Positions 7,405-16,571 of a stretch of 64,000 bases of DNA are shown here, one piece after another (position 1 is the first letter of the stretch; every line of letters begins with the position of its first letter). The position numbers were made by a program, and so were the translations under genes. The notes under the pieces were generated by a model. That model searched no databases. It was given only the letters and a program-made list of their open reading frames with translations, and had not been told where the DNA came from. The DNA is from JBBQVS01 sp964250805 (lineage in GTDB: Bacteria; Chloroflexota; Ktedonobacteria; Ktedonobacterales; Ktedonobacteraceae): positions 1 through 64,000 of the forward strand of contig CAXUHG010000011.1 in the NCBI GenBank assembly GCA_964250805.1. The letters run 5' to 3'.

Positions 7405-10092
7405 ATGACTAAACATAAGGCTAGTGCTACCAATGTTCATGGATATCTGTCAGAAGGTATCTTCTCTGATACTTTCGTGGTTGCTCACGATGCTACTTCT
7501 GCAGATAGTCTAGCTGATAGCATTGACCCTACTGTAATTGATTACGCTAACATTGCTGATTCTACACAGCTAACACCCTCTACTCAATTGCGTCCGCCCT
7601 CAATAGAGAGAGAAAAACTTTTTAAGAAATTTGAGTTGAGGATTTTAACGAATACAGCATTAGACCGCTCTCTAGTAAGCAATCAGGCAAACAAAGAGTT
7701 GCCTTTTTATGGTTGGTTCAGATACAAAGAAGGGTTTTCTGAACCCTTTGTTGACTATGCTATTAAGCATATTTTAGAGAATCACGAACAAGGTGTATTA
7801 CTCGATCCATTTTCGGGAGCAGGTTCAGCTCTGTTTGCAGCAAGTGCTAGAGGTTGGCAAACTAAAGGAATAGAGTTACTACCAGTAGGTGTCTATGCAA
7901 CACATGCCCGATTTGTTGCAGAGCAAGTTGACGTAAATCAGTTTAGTACTGTTGTGACAGAGATTATAAAGATTAATTTTGCTGATTACTACGAACCAAA
8001 CTATGCATTACATCATATTCCTATTACAAATGGAGCCTTTCCTGAAACAGAGGAGAGGCAACTTGTTGGTTATATTTCCTATTGTCAGCAATATATTCAA
8101 GATGAAAATATTCGTACTTTGCTTGTCTATGCAGCAATGTGTATTCTCGAAGAAATGAGCTATACACGTAAAGATGGTCAATATCTACGCTGGGACGCTC
8201 GTTCAGGACGTTCTCAAGGAAAAAAGCCTTTTAATAAAGGCAGAATATATCCATTTCAAGAGGTAATTCAAATAAAGTTAAAGCAGATGGTTCGTGACCT
8301 TGAAAGACAACATACACAACCAGTGCTCTTTGAAGATGAGCCAGTAGAAGGATTTGAAACGAATATTCCTCATATGATGCCAGAACTTTATAAAGGTTCT
8401 TGTCTCGATATGCTTCCTACTATAGATAGCAACTCTATCGACGTAGTTTTGACATCGCCACCTTATGCAAATCGTTATGACTATACTCGTACTTATGCGC
8501 TTGAACTAGTGTATTTGGGTTGTAATGAAAAAGAGGTGAAGCAGCTTCGCCAGGATATGCTTTCTTGTACCGTAGAAAATAAAGGCAAACAAGACTACTT
8601 ATACAATCTCTATAGAGCGATGGGAAGAGAAGTTGATTTTCAGAACATCGAAAGTGTTTTCTATAGACAAGAAGCTTTGCAAGAGGTGCTTACTATCTTA
8701 GACAACTATCAAGCCGAAGGTGTTTTAAACAACGCTGGCATTGCATCACTAGTACGCAATTACTTTTATGAGATGTGTTTTGTTGTCTATGAACTTGCTC
8801 GTACCCTTAAACCAGGTGGAACTATTATCATGGTGAATGATAATGTGCAGTACGCTGGCGAAGAAGTTCCCGTTGACCTTATCCTTTCGGCTATGGCAGA
8901 GTCCTTTGGCTTGACCATCAAACAGATATGGACTCTTGGGCGAGGCAAGGGAAATAGTAGTCAGCAGATGGGAAGTCATGGGCGTACAGAGTTGCGTAAG
9001 TGCGTATACGTATGGGAGAAAGATGTTATTATGGCACGAACACAGGATAAGTTATTAGCTGAGGCACATCAAATAAACTATCGCTTGCGATCAACCTTCT
9101 TCTATCGCAAAATCAAAGAATACGATGTACTAGCCTTACCGTCGCAAATTGCTCATCTATCTCGAACACAAGAACTGTACAACTGGGACGAACGCGCTGA
9201 TTGGGGTATTGGAGAGGATGCCTTCAAGTATATTAGTGAGCATGAAGAATTGAAGCCAGTACAGGTGTTTTGTCATCCTCGGTTACTTCAAGAATTTTCT
9301 TCGCTTACGTACTACTACAGAAATATCGCTGCTTTACCACAAAAGTCAATAAGTTATCTTGTACAGATAGACATCAAAAGGTACGAAGAGAGACAGAATA
9401 ATGCTGTCTCCATCCCGACTCAAGACGTTTTTACTTTGGCTCGCTTGTTTAATGAGCATATCACGCTCATCATTGATAGCTCTATCGAGAATTTTAACAG
9501 CGAAGAGCTAAATGCGTTGTTGCTTACTTCGACTGGCTCGCAGATTGATGGTGCATGGCGCAATGCAATTGGAGATGAGGCCGAGAAGGTTGTACAGCGA
9601 CTGCTGGTCAAAGAAGCGGTAAAACGGAATTTATTGGTTGCATTCATGCATCGTGTTGGCGTAGGTACGGGGATGGATTACTATGACCAAGAAAATTTTG
9701 AAGAACAGACAAGCAATATTGGCAAGTATAGAGGCATCCTACTGAGCAATCAAACTTCGATATTGTTTTCGAGTGAACCTGATATCACACTTATAGGTAA
9801 GAACGGCCTTCCCTGGGGAGTAATAGAGGTCAAGGGTGGCACTGATCCGGCAGGGGCATTAGAGCGATATGGCGCGGCAAAAAAGTCTTTTAAGAAAGCT
9901 CGTAAAGGCTCTCCTGATGCAAAAACAATTTTGATTGCAAGCTGTATCACGCCAGAAGCAAGGGAACGCATTGCTAGCGATAAGACGATTGACAACTTTT
10001 TCAATTTGACAGAAGTAATCAAAGAGAAGGAGCGTTACGACGAATTTGTTGGTCTTGTATTTTCAGTGTTAGGTGAAGTTTCCAACTTGTGA
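7405..10092 (+). CDS. Fused DNA methyltransferase and PD-(D/E)XK endonuclease (single-chain restriction-modification)
   Basis: The 895-residue product joins two activities. The N-terminal half has SAM-binding motif I DPFSGAGS at residues 134-141, then TSPPYANRYDYTRTYALEL at 350-368. TSPPY is the catalytic motif of N4-cytosine and some N6-adenine methyltransferases. A further segment, LKPGGTIIMVNDN, lies at 468-480. From about residue 540 a second region carries PDI at 792-794 and EVK at 808-810, spaced as in PD-(D/E)XK nucleases. Its size of about 355 residues and motif layout recall the XcyI type of type II enzymes (CCCGGG), but that assignment is tentative. No separate restriction or specificity gene lies nearby. 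The upstream TPR regulator is a possible controller. AT-richer codon use than the neighbours suggests transfer. Confidence 0.8.
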   Translation: MTKHKASATNVHGYLSEGIFSDTFVVAHDATSADSLADSIDPTVIDYANIADSTQLTPSTQLRPPSIEREKLFKKFELRILTNTALDRSLVSNQANKELPFYGWFRYKEGFSEPFVDYAIKHILENHEQGVLLDPFSGAGSALFAASARGWQTKGIELLPVGVYATHARFVAEQVDVNQFSTVVTEIIKINFADYYEPNYALHHIPITNGAFPETEERQLVGYISYCQQYIQDENIRTLLVYAAMCILEEMSYTRKDGQYLRWDARSGRSQGKKPFNKGRIYPFQEVIQIKLKQMVRDLERQHTQPVLFEDEPVEGFETNIPHMMPELYKGSCLDMLPTIDSNSIDVVLTSPPYANRYDYTRTYALELVYLGCNEKEVKQLRQDMLSCTVENKGKQDYLYNLYRAMGREVDFQNIESVFYRQEALQEVLTILDNYQAEGVLNNAGIASLVRNYFYEMCFVVYELARTLKPGGTIIMVNDNVQYAGEEVPVDLILSAMAESFGLTIKQIWTLGRGKGNSSQQMGSHGRTELRKCVYVWEKDVIMARTQDKLLAEAHQINYRLRSTFFYRKIKEYDVLALPSQIAHLSRTQELYNWDERADWGIGEDAFKYISEHEELKPVQVFCHPRLLQEFSSLTYYYRNIAALPQKSISYLVQIDIKRYEERQNNAVSIPTQDVFTLARLFNEHITLIIDSSIENFNSEELNALLLTSTGSQIDGAWRNAIGDEAEKVVQRLLVKEAVKRNLLVAFMHRVGVGTGMDYYDQENFEEQTSNIGKYRGILLSNQTSILFSSEPDITLIGKNGLPWGVIEVKGGTDPAGALERYGAAKKSFKKARKGSPDAKTILIASCITPEARERIASDKTIDNFFNLTEVIKEKERYDEFVGLVFSVLGEVSNL

Positions 10093-10189
10093 TCTTGCTC
10101 TAATAGCACCAAGTGCGACACCTAACTCCTCTCTCTTTCGTGTACTTGTATATAACCATACACAAGTATCATGGAAAGAGGAAACAATC

Positions 10190-11089
10190 ATGCAACATAC
10201 GACAGAGCGACCAGCGGAGGCGAGTGGCAAGCTTACGATTGGTGGCGACTTAAACGTATATCGTCTTGGTTTTGGGTCTATGCGTCTCACAGGTGATGGC
10301 ATCTGGGGACCACCAGCGAACAAGCAAGAGGCTATCGCGGTTCTGCATCGCGCCCTTGAACTGGGCATCAATTTGATCGATACCGCCGATTCCTATGGGC
10401 CAGAGGTAAGTGAAGAGTTGATTGCCGAGGCTCTCTATCCCTATCCTAAAGGGTTGGTGATTGCGACTAAAGGGGGATTGTTACGCACTGGTCCTGGACA
10501 GTGGCCTCCCGACGGTAGCCCGAAACATCTACAAGAGGCGTTAGAGAGTAGTCTCAAACGCTTACGCCTTGATACCATCGACATCTATCAATTTCACCGT
10601 CCAGACCCCAAGGTGCCGTTCGAGGACTCGGTCGGCACGATTGCGAAGATGCAGCAAGAGGGCAAGATTCGCCACGTTGGTCTGTCCAATGTAACGGTTG
10701 AGCAACTGGCAACAGCGCAGAAGATTGTGCCGATTGTCACCGTGCAGAATCACTACAACCTATCGAATCGTAAATCTGAGCAGATGAATGAGCAGCAGAG
10801 CGAAGAGATGATCGACGTGTGTGCGCGTCAAGGCATCGGTTTCATTCCCTGGAATCCTCTGTCAACGGGAGACCTTGCACGTTCGGGTAGTCCATTAGAC
10901 CGCATCGCCGAACAGCGTAAGGCAAAGCCGAGCCAAATTGCTCTTGCATGGCTCTTACAGCGTTCAAGCACGATGCTCCCAATTCCGGGCACATCCTCTG
11001 TACAACACCTCGAAGAGAACGCACTGGGTGCGACTTTGAAGTTGACGCAAGAGGAATACGATGCGATAGATAAGAGTAGCAAACAATAA
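10190..11089 (+). CDS. Aldo/keto reductase
   Basis: The 299-residue product has the AKR barrel with the expected tetrad: Asp64 and Tyr69 in DTADSYG, Lys94 in ATKGG, and His136 in IDIYQFHRPDP. The C-terminal NADPH-binding loop PIPGTSSVQHLEEN is present. Such enzymes reduce aldehydes or ketones with NADPH; the substrate is unknown. ATG 10190 is preceded by AGAGGAAAC. The frame is open further upstream, but that would overlap the preceding gene. A 32-bp-arm hairpin starts 4 bases after the stop codon. Confidence 0.93.
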   Translation: MQHTTERPAEASGKLTIGGDLNVYRLGFGSMRLTGDGIWGPPANKQEAIAVLHRALELGINLIDTADSYGPEVSEELIAEALYPYPKGLVIATKGGLLRTGPGQWPPDGSPKHLQEALESSLKRLRLDTIDIYQFHRPDPKVPFEDSVGTIAKMQQEGKIRHVGLSNVTVEQLATAQKIVPIVTVQNHYNLSNRKSEQMNEQQSEEMIDVCARQGIGFIPWNPLSTGDLARSGSPLDRIAEQRKAKPSQIALAWLLQRSSTMLPIPGTSSVQHLEENALGATLKLTQEEYDAIDKSSKQ

Positions 11090-11092
11090 TTG

Positions 11093-11158
11093 CTTCAAAA
11101 CACAGAATTGAACTGGATTGGGCGTTCGCCCAATCCAGTTCAATTCTGTGTTTTGAAG
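11093..11158. terminator. Long hairpin after the aldo/keto reductase gene
   Basis: Two 32-base perfectly complementary arms (11093-11124 and 11127-11158) flank a TT loop, starting 4 bases after the stop codon. The sequence after it (TAATCTATT) is AT-rich but lacks a clear T-run. It probably ends transcription or protects the 3' end. Confidence 0.7.
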
Positions 11159-11270
11159 TAATCTATTAGTCCCATTGAATTTGCCTCTGGTCCATTACAC
11201 TTGTACAATGGGGAAGGTACAGAACGGAAAGCACAACTATTTATCTGAGAAATGTGAATGGAGTGTGTGA

Positions 11271-12704
11271 ATGCGAACAAAAAAGTATAAATCCTCTTCG
11301 CGTAAGAGTTATTTTAAATTTCCTCACGTAATGTGGTTGAGTATGGTGGGTATGCTGATCATTCTGGCGGGCTGTAGCTCATCCTCTGGTTCGCAGTCTG
11401 CGCAGGTGACGCCGTTGGCTCTGACGCCAAGCCCTACATCGACGAAGATCGTTTCAAATAGTGACACGGACTGGACGACGTATCATCACGATAACACACG
11501 TGCGGGCTACATTGCGAATACACCAGACCCCCAAAAGCTCAATCTGGCGTGGCATGTGAAGCTTGATGGAGCAGTGTACGGCGAACCACTTCTTGTAAAT
11601 GGGCACGTTCTTGTCGCAACCGAGAACGATACGCTCTATTCGTTAGATGCCACTACGGGACAGGTGTTGTGGCATACTAATGTTGGTACGCCTGTGCCGC
11701 AATCGGATTTACCTTGTGGAGATATCTTTCCACTCGGTATCACCGGAACGCCTGTATATGATCCCGTAACGGGCCTGGTTTTTGCTGTTGCTGAGATTAC
11801 TGGACCAGCGCATATACTGGTTGGTCTCGATGTGAAGAATGGTCAGGTGAAGGTGCGGCGCATTGCCGACCCAAAGGGTATTGATAACGTCGCGCATCAA
11901 CAACGTGCGGCTCTCGCGCTTGCTAACAATAAAGTGTATGTTGCATATGGAGGACTCGCGGGCGACTGTAGTGATTATCACGGTTGGGTGGTTGCGAGTC
12001 AGACCGATGGCAATGGACCCTTGTACTCTTTTGAAGTGCCGACGCCGCGTGAAGGTGGTATCTGGGCACCTTCGGGACCTGCCATAGACAAGGCGGGCAA
12101 TGTGTTTGTCTCGGTTGGTAATGGCGAGACGACACAGGGGGCATGGGATCATAGCGACTCTATCCTACGCCTCTCGCCAACATTGCAACTAGAAGACGCC
12201 TTTGCGCCGAGCGATTGGCAGTATGAGAATGCACATGATGTAGACCTTGGCTCAACGGGTCCGTTGCTCCTGCCGAACGGCTTTGTCTTCAGTGCGGGCA
12301 AGTCGGGTCAAGGCTATACCCTGCATGCAAACGCGCTCGGTGGCGTTGGTGGTCAAGTACAAGCAAAGGCGGTCTGTGGTGCTTTTGGTGGCTCGGCGGC
12401 AGTAGACTCACAAATCTTTGTTGCCTGTACTGATGGTGTACGCCAAATTTTCATCGACGCACAGGGAAAGATTACGTTTGGTTGGAAGGCACCGAGTCAA
12501 ATATCTTGTTCGCCTGTTGTAGGAGGCCACACGGTATACAATATGAGCCAAGCGGGAACGCTTTACGCCCTTGATAGTGCCACTGGAAATGTACGCGCTA
12601 GTGTCTCGGTAGGAGCAACAGTATCGCGTTTCGCTACTCCCACTCTTGCAGGTAATAGGGTGTATGTGGGTACAATGGACGGAGTAGTTGCGGTCACGCA
12701 ATAA
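11271..12704 (+). CDS. PQQ-type beta-propeller lipoprotein
   Basis: The 477-residue product starts with a signal peptide and lipobox LAGC at about residues 32-35, so it should be lipid-anchored outside the membrane. The rest consists of PQQ/YncE-like propeller blades, for example DATTGQVLWHTNVG and LDVKNGQVKV. Blade motifs of this sort occur in quinoprotein dehydrogenases and in purely structural propellers. No catalytic calcium/PQQ site is evident, so enzyme activity should not be assumed. GGAG lies about ten bases before the ATG. It stands alone after the long hairpin at 11093. Confidence 0.85.
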   Translation: MRTKKYKSSSRKSYFKFPHVMWLSMVGMLIILAGCSSSSGSQSAQVTPLALTPSPTSTKIVSNSDTDWTTYHHDNTRAGYIANTPDPQKLNLAWHVKLDGAVYGEPLLVNGHVLVATENDTLYSLDATTGQVLWHTNVGTPVPQSDLPCGDIFPLGITGTPVYDPVTGLVFAVAEITGPAHILVGLDVKNGQVKVRRIADPKGIDNVAHQQRAALALANNKVYVAYGGLAGDCSDYHGWVVASQTDGNGPLYSFEVPTPREGGIWAPSGPAIDKAGNVFVSVGNGETTQGAWDHSDSILRLSPTLQLEDAFAPSDWQYENAHDVDLGSTGPLLLPNGFVFSAGKSGQGYTLHANALGGVGGQVQAKAVCGAFGGSAAVDSQIFVACTDGVRQIFIDAQGKITFGWKAPSQISCSPVVGGHTVYNMSQAGTLYALDSATGNVRASVSVGATVSRFATPTLAGNRVYVGTMDGVVAVTQ

Positions 12705-12718
12705 CGTAGTTGAGAGTT

Positions 12719-12751
12719 ATTGACACGTTTGCTTTTTGCGAAACGTATCAA
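12719..12751 (+). repeat. Inverted repeat upstream of the stress-protein gene
   Basis: TTGACACGTTT and its near-complement AAACGTATCAA flank GCTTTTTGCG between the propeller lipoprotein and the stress-protein gene. It may be a weak terminator or part of the downstream promoter, since TTGACA is a consensus -35 box. Neither is proved. Confidence 0.4.
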
Positions 12752-12809
12752 TGGTAGAGGAAAACCGTACAAGGTTTGTCCCTTAAATTGACAGCATAGG
12801 AGAAAAGAC

Positions 12810-13187
12810 ATGGCGAACAATCCAACACATGAAAGTATCGCAATGGCGACCTTTGATAGCACCGATGATGCGGAGCAGGCGGTAGAGGACCTGCACGATA
12901 AGGGTTTCACCAGCGACCAGATTAGATACTCCAAGCAGTACACCAATGAGAACTTCCTTACCAGCATCAAGGATATGCTTATTTTCCCTGATGAGCGGCA
13001 AGATGAGTCGAACAGCGACCTGCAAACGATGCTCCAGAACATGGGAGTCAGCCAGGAGGAGTTCCAATATTACACCGATGCCTTCGCGAAGGGGAGTGCC
13101 GTTGTGGTTGTTCGTCCCGACGGGCGCGATCAAGAGGTAGAAGGCGTTCTTCGCGATCACAAAGGCTCCGGCTATCAGGGACGATAA
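12810..13187 (+). CDS. General stress protein 17M-like (YflT family) protein
   Basis: The 125-residue product begins with a ferredoxin-like half: ESIAMATFDSTDDAEQAVED, then LHDKGFTSDQIRY. This is typical of the general stress protein 17M/YflT N-terminal domain. The C-terminal part (FAKGSAVVVVRPDGRDQEVEGVLRDHKG) also fits that family. It is a soluble cytosolic protein; the molecular role of the family is not known. AGGAG precedes ATG 12810 at a good distance. It converges on the cytochrome P450 gene, with a shared palindrome between them. Confidence 0.75.
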   Translation: MANNPTHESIAMATFDSTDDAEQAVEDLHDKGFTSDQIRYSKQYTNENFLTSIKDMLIFPDERQDESNSDLQTMLQNMGVSQEEFQYYTDAFAKGSAVVVVRPDGRDQEVEGVLRDHKGSGYQGR

Positions 13188-13192
13188 GAAAA

Positions 13193-13254
13193 ATAGAACA
13201 AAACAGAGTGTCTTCTGCCGACGCGTCGGCAGAAGGCACTCTGTTTTGTTCTAT
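13193..13254. terminator. Bidirectional 62-bp palindrome between convergent genes
   Basis: Two 31-base arms match with a single position that becomes a G-U pair in RNA. The element fills the whole gap between two convergent genes and touches the last base of the P450 stop codon. It probably terminates both. Confidence 0.75.
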
Positions 13255-14498
13255 TATGACACCGAGTCAAATGCAACAGGTAACGACGTGAGGCCGCGTA
13301 GGGCGTAGTTAGGCCGAAACTCTGGCGTATCCACCGTCATATGGATGTTGGGGAGGCGACGGAGAAGAGTCTCGAATGCAACTTGACTTTCCATACGTGC
13401 AAGGGCGGCACCGATACAGAAGTGAATGCCATAGCCGAAGCCGAGCGTGCGCGTTGGCGGACGGTCGATGTTGAGTTGCTCCGGGTTGGGAAACTTATCG
13501 GGATCGCGATTGGCGGCTCCAATCAGCAGGTTGATACTGCTGCCCTCCGGTACCGTGACACCGCGAATTGTCACCTCTTGTAACGATTTACGAGCAAGCG
13601 TATGAACTGGACTCACATAGCGTAATAGTTCCTCAACTGCTGCTGGCATCTGAGCGGGATTGGCGCGTAACTGCGCCATTTGTTCAGGATTTTGCATCAG
13701 GTAATACATGCCGACGCCGATGAGGTTTGCGGTTGTTTCATGACCTGCGAAAAGCAGAAAGTTTGCCGCAATCACGATTTCGTCTTCACTCAACATATCG
13801 CCATTTTCCTCGGCCTGGGCCATCTTTGTAAGCAGGTCTTCGGTTGGATGCTTGCGACGTTCCGCAATTAAACTCTTAATGTAGGTTTTGACATCGGCGA
13901 AGATACCGGCGAGTTTCTGCCAGTTCGAGCCGCCAGAGAACAAGAGCGTATTGACGAATTCATTGATGGCGTCTGAACTGGCTTTGATGTAGGGGCGACC
14001 ACTTCTCGGAATACCCAACAATTCCAGGATAACGTTAGAAGGTAGTGGATAGGCAAGGTCAGCCACCAAATCCATATTACCCGTTGCCATGCGTGCATCT
14101 ATCAATTCATCAACAAGACGTTGTACCGAGGGGCGGAAAGACTCTAACATACGCGGCGTGAACGTCTTCGTCATCAGAGTGCGCTGGCGCGTATGACCGG
14201 GGGGGTCCATACCCTGTAAGTTATAGGCGAGGAAAGGAATAATCTCGCTAAGATACTTGCTGGACTCGTCATCGCCTGTGAAGCCGAGACGCTCCGGCAC
14301 CTCAGACCAGATATCAGAGGCGAAGCGGCGTGCATCGCCAAAGACCATGTTCACATCGTCGAATTTGACAAGCGTGAAACAGTTAAACATAGGATTCCAA
14401 TGAACGGGATCGTGTTCCTGCAAATAGGTGTACGTGGGATAGGGGTCCTGGATGGTTGCGAAAAAATTGTCCAACTCTGGTATCTGTTCGGTAGTCAT
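13254..14498 (-). CDS. Cytochrome P450
   Basis: The 414-residue product is a typical soluble bacterial P450. It has the I-helix oxygen-activation motif AGHETT at residues 251-256, the ExxR motif in EELLR at 289-293, and the haem-binding loop FGYGIHFCIGAALAR with Cys361 as ligand. The substrate is unknown, and no ferredoxin or ferredoxin reductase gene adjoins it. ATG 14498 has AGAGGAGAGG upstream. The frame extends 15 codons further upstream without such a site. Confidence 0.95.
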   Translation of the reverse strand: MTTEQIPELDNFFATIQDPYPTYTYLQEHDPVHWNPMFNCFTLVKFDDVNMVFGDARRFASDIWSEVPERLGFTGDDESSKYLSEIIPFLAYNLQGMDPPGHTRQRTLMTKTFTPRMLESFRPSVQRLVDELIDARMATGNMDLVADLAYPLPSNVILELLGIPRSGRPYIKASSDAINEFVNTLLFSGGSNWQKLAGIFADVKTYIKSLIAERRKHPTEDLLTKMAQAEENGDMLSEDEIVIAANFLLFAGHETTANLIGVGMYYLMQNPEQMAQLRANPAQMPAAVEELLRYVSPVHTLARKSLQEVTIRGVTVPEGSSINLLIGAANRDPDKFPNPEQLNIDRPPTRTLGFGYGIHFCIGAALARMESQVAFETLLRRLPNIHMTVDTPEFRPNYALRGLTSLPVAFDSVS

Positions 14499-14600
14499 TC
14501 TTTTTTCCTCTCCTCTGTGAGAACGTGAAAAGCACGAAGTCAATCTTTTGTACTAAAGTATATCAGACAGGCAAGTAAAAGAGATAGGGAAGGAAGTATC

Positions 14601-14903
14601 TTGGTGGATACTATACAGACATTGCAAGAGGAATACTTGCACTACACGAAGGACGTTTTGCCCCAGCTTGCGCTGCAAAATAAGTGGGTTGTGTCCTATG
14701 GGCATTGCTTTCAACGTATCGTGCTGGACAATCTTTTTCAGACATGCTGGTATAACGTTGTAAAAGAGCGACCTGCATACAAGCAACTCTCAGAGGCACA
14801 ACTGCAACAAGCCATTGCTATCGCAAAAGACATCGAGCGATATGGAGACGAATATCTACGAGAACTAAATACAAAGAGCCTGACATGGAGAAATAAACAA
14901 TGA
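14601..14903 (+). CDS. Hypothetical protein, 100 residues, coupled to the NIF3-like gene
   Basis: The family is not recognised. It is a helical, soluble-looking protein rich in Gln, with WVVSYGHCFQRIVLDNLF in the middle and a charged C-terminal helix (AIAIAKDIERYGDEYLREL). The start is TTG 14601, or GTG one codon later, after AAGGAAG. Its stop overlaps the ATG of the next gene by four bases (ATGA), which indicates translational coupling with the NIF3-like protein. Confidence 0.65.
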   Translation: MVDTIQTLQEEYLHYTKDVLPQLALQNKWVVSYGHCFQRIVLDNLFQTCWYNVVKERPAYKQLSEAQLQQAIAIAKDIERYGDEYLRELNTKSLTWRNKQ

Positions 14904-15610
14904 CTCTTACCCTCGCAGCAATTGCCGATTACCTCAATAGCTATCTTGGTAGTGCAGATATCCCCAACGATCAAAATGGCATCTATCGTCCTTCATCACG
15001 TCCTGTAAAACGGATTGGCCTTGCAATTGAACCCTGGACAGGAATTGAGACATGGGTACAGCAGGAACATTTGGATGCCCTCTTTCTGCATCGTCCGTGG
15101 AAACTGGATATACAAGCACTGCCGGAAGAGATAGGCATACTGGCGTATCACCTTGCCTTTGATCTTAAATTGACGTTTGGCCTTAATCGTCGCCTCGCAG
15201 ATGTTTTACAAATGACGAACCTCACTCCCTTTGCCTACAAGGACGGTCTACCACTGGGAATGATTGGCAATATAACTTCTATGCCGATGAACACCTTTAT
15301 TGAGCATTTAGGAGAGACATTTGGCATTGTTCCAACCATTGAGAGACACTATAGAGAGACCGTAAGCCGTGTCGCACTGGTGGGCGCGATGACCGATATT
15401 CTTATTCGGGAGGCGGCTGAGCAAGCTGTAGACCTGTATATCACGGGCCAGTTTCGCCAACCAGCACGAAGGGCAGTAAGCGAAACCGGTATGACCGTCG
15501 CTATAGTCGGACACACGGTTGGCGAGCTATGGGGTATACGGACACTTGCGAGCTTGTTGAGAGAGAGGTATACGGAGCTGGAAGTTGTGGTTCATCTTTT
15601 GCGCCAATAA
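14900..15610 (+). CDS. NIF3-like dinuclear metal-centre protein
   Basis: The 236-residue product resembles the NIF3/YbgI family (also annotated GTP cyclohydrolase 1 type 2). It has an N-terminal segment with DALFLHRPW, matching the family's metal-ligand HH/HP motif, and a C-terminal GHTVGELWGIRTLASLL, matching the second metal-binding GH-x3-E motif. It is a little shorter than usual. The family's physiological reaction is not settled. It overlaps the preceding 100-residue gene by four bases, forming a two-gene unit. Confidence 0.75.
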   Translation: MTLTLAAIADYLNSYLGSADIPNDQNGIYRPSSRPVKRIGLAIEPWTGIETWVQQEHLDALFLHRPWKLDIQALPEEIGILAYHLAFDLKLTFGLNRRLADVLQMTNLTPFAYKDGLPLGMIGNITSMPMNTFIEHLGETFGIVPTIERHYRETVSRVALVGAMTDILIREAAEQAVDLYITGQFRQPARRAVSETGMTVAIVGHTVGELWGIRTLASLLRERYTELEVVVHLLRQ

Positions 15611-15660
15611 CACTCTACCAATGGTGATATGGTGATGTTTCGTATGACGATACAATAATA

Positions 15661-15800
15661 TTTCGTAGGGACCAGATTTATCGCGTCCGAGGCTCAATTT
15701 ATTGAGCGAGGTCTTAATCAACCATATATTTAAGACGTAACAGACGTGATCTCGCGTGATAAATTCCACACGGACGCGATAAATCCGGTCCCTACGAAAT
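15661..15800. repeat. Directional palindromic element, copy 2
   Basis: The outer arms are TTTCGTAGGGACCAGATTTA and its complement, with one mismatch (ATCCGG). Block A (CTCAATTTATTGAG) is on the left and a slightly decayed block B (GCGTGATAAATTCCAC) on the right, so it lies in the opposite orientation to copy 1. It sits between the NIF3-like and MOSC genes. Confidence 0.9.
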
Positions 15801-15860
15801 CTCTCGTGCGCGGTTGCCCTCTTCCCATAAAGCATATACAATACATCAATGAAGGATAAA

Positions 15861-16412
15861 ATGATATTCAGCGATGGTGTAGTACTAGCGGTAAGCTGCG
15901 ACGCAATCCATAGATTTAGCAAGCAGAAGCAGGAGAGTATACGTCTGCTGGAAGGGCTAGGGGTCGAGGGCGACGCACATCTTGGCAAGACAGTTCAGCA
16001 CCGCTCACGAGTGGCGATTGATCCGACTCAACCCAATCTGCGTCAGGTACACCTGATTCATGCCGAGTTATTTGGAGAGTTGCAATCTATGGGCTTCCAG
16101 GTGTCGGCGGGGCAGATGGGAGAGAATATCACGACGCGTGGTATCAATCTGCTTGCCCTTCCAACTGGCACGCGCTTACACATTGGCGATTTGGCGGTGG
16201 TTGAAGTGACGGGTTTGCGTAATCCTTGTAACCAGATAAATCAGTTCCAATCAGGTCTGCTAACAGCGGTGCTAGGGCGCGATGAGCATGGCAAGCTTAT
16301 ACGCAAGGCTGGAATTATGGGCATTGTACTAGCTGGCGGCGAGGTGCGACCAAACGATAGTGTTTGCGTCGAGTTGCCGCCAGCACCACACCAACCGCTA
16401 GACCGAGTTTAA
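15861..16412 (+). CDS. MOSC domain protein
   Basis: The 183-residue product is a stand-alone MOSC domain (molybdenum cofactor sulfurase C-terminal). It has GVEGDAHLG near the N-terminus, then MGENITTRGI and the conserved cysteine in VTGLRNPCNQI. MOSC proteins carry sulfur or bind molybdenum cofactor, fitting the molybdenum hydroxylase genes elsewhere in the window, but they are not adjacent. ATG 15861 has AAGGA just upstream; the alternative ATG 15849 adds four residues and has no ribosome site. Confidence 0.88.
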   Translation: MIFSDGVVLAVSCDAIHRFSKQKQESIRLLEGLGVEGDAHLGKTVQHRSRVAIDPTQPNLRQVHLIHAELFGELQSMGFQVSAGQMGENITTRGINLLALPTGTRLHIGDLAVVEVTGLRNPCNQINQFQSGLLTAVLGRDEHGKLIRKAGIMGIVLAGGEVRPNDSVCVELPPAPHQPLDRV

Positions 16413-16439
16413 GACGAAACGATTGTATAGACAAAAAAC

Positions 16440-16514
16440 GCAATGATGGCAACAAAGCAGGAGTATTGTGCGGAGAGTGGTAAAAGGCGCTGTTTCTCTT
16501 GCCGCCATCATTGC
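16440..16514. repeat. Inverted repeat between convergent genes
   Basis: GCAATGATGGC at 16440-16450 is repeated as its exact complement at 16504-16514, with 53 bases between. It lies in the gap between the convergent MOSC and FAD-monooxygenase genes. It may form a branched terminator, but there is no clear T-run. Confidence 0.45.
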
Positions 16515-16571
16515 AGTTACCTCGCAACCTCACACAAACAACGTGAGTATCTGCTCATCGTCGTGTGTGAG

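Noticed and set aside
10073..10189. Longer aldo/keto reductase overlapping the methyltransferase-nuclease gene
   Set aside because: The extra 39 codons overlap the upstream gene, have no family similarity, and ATG 10190 has a good ribosome site.
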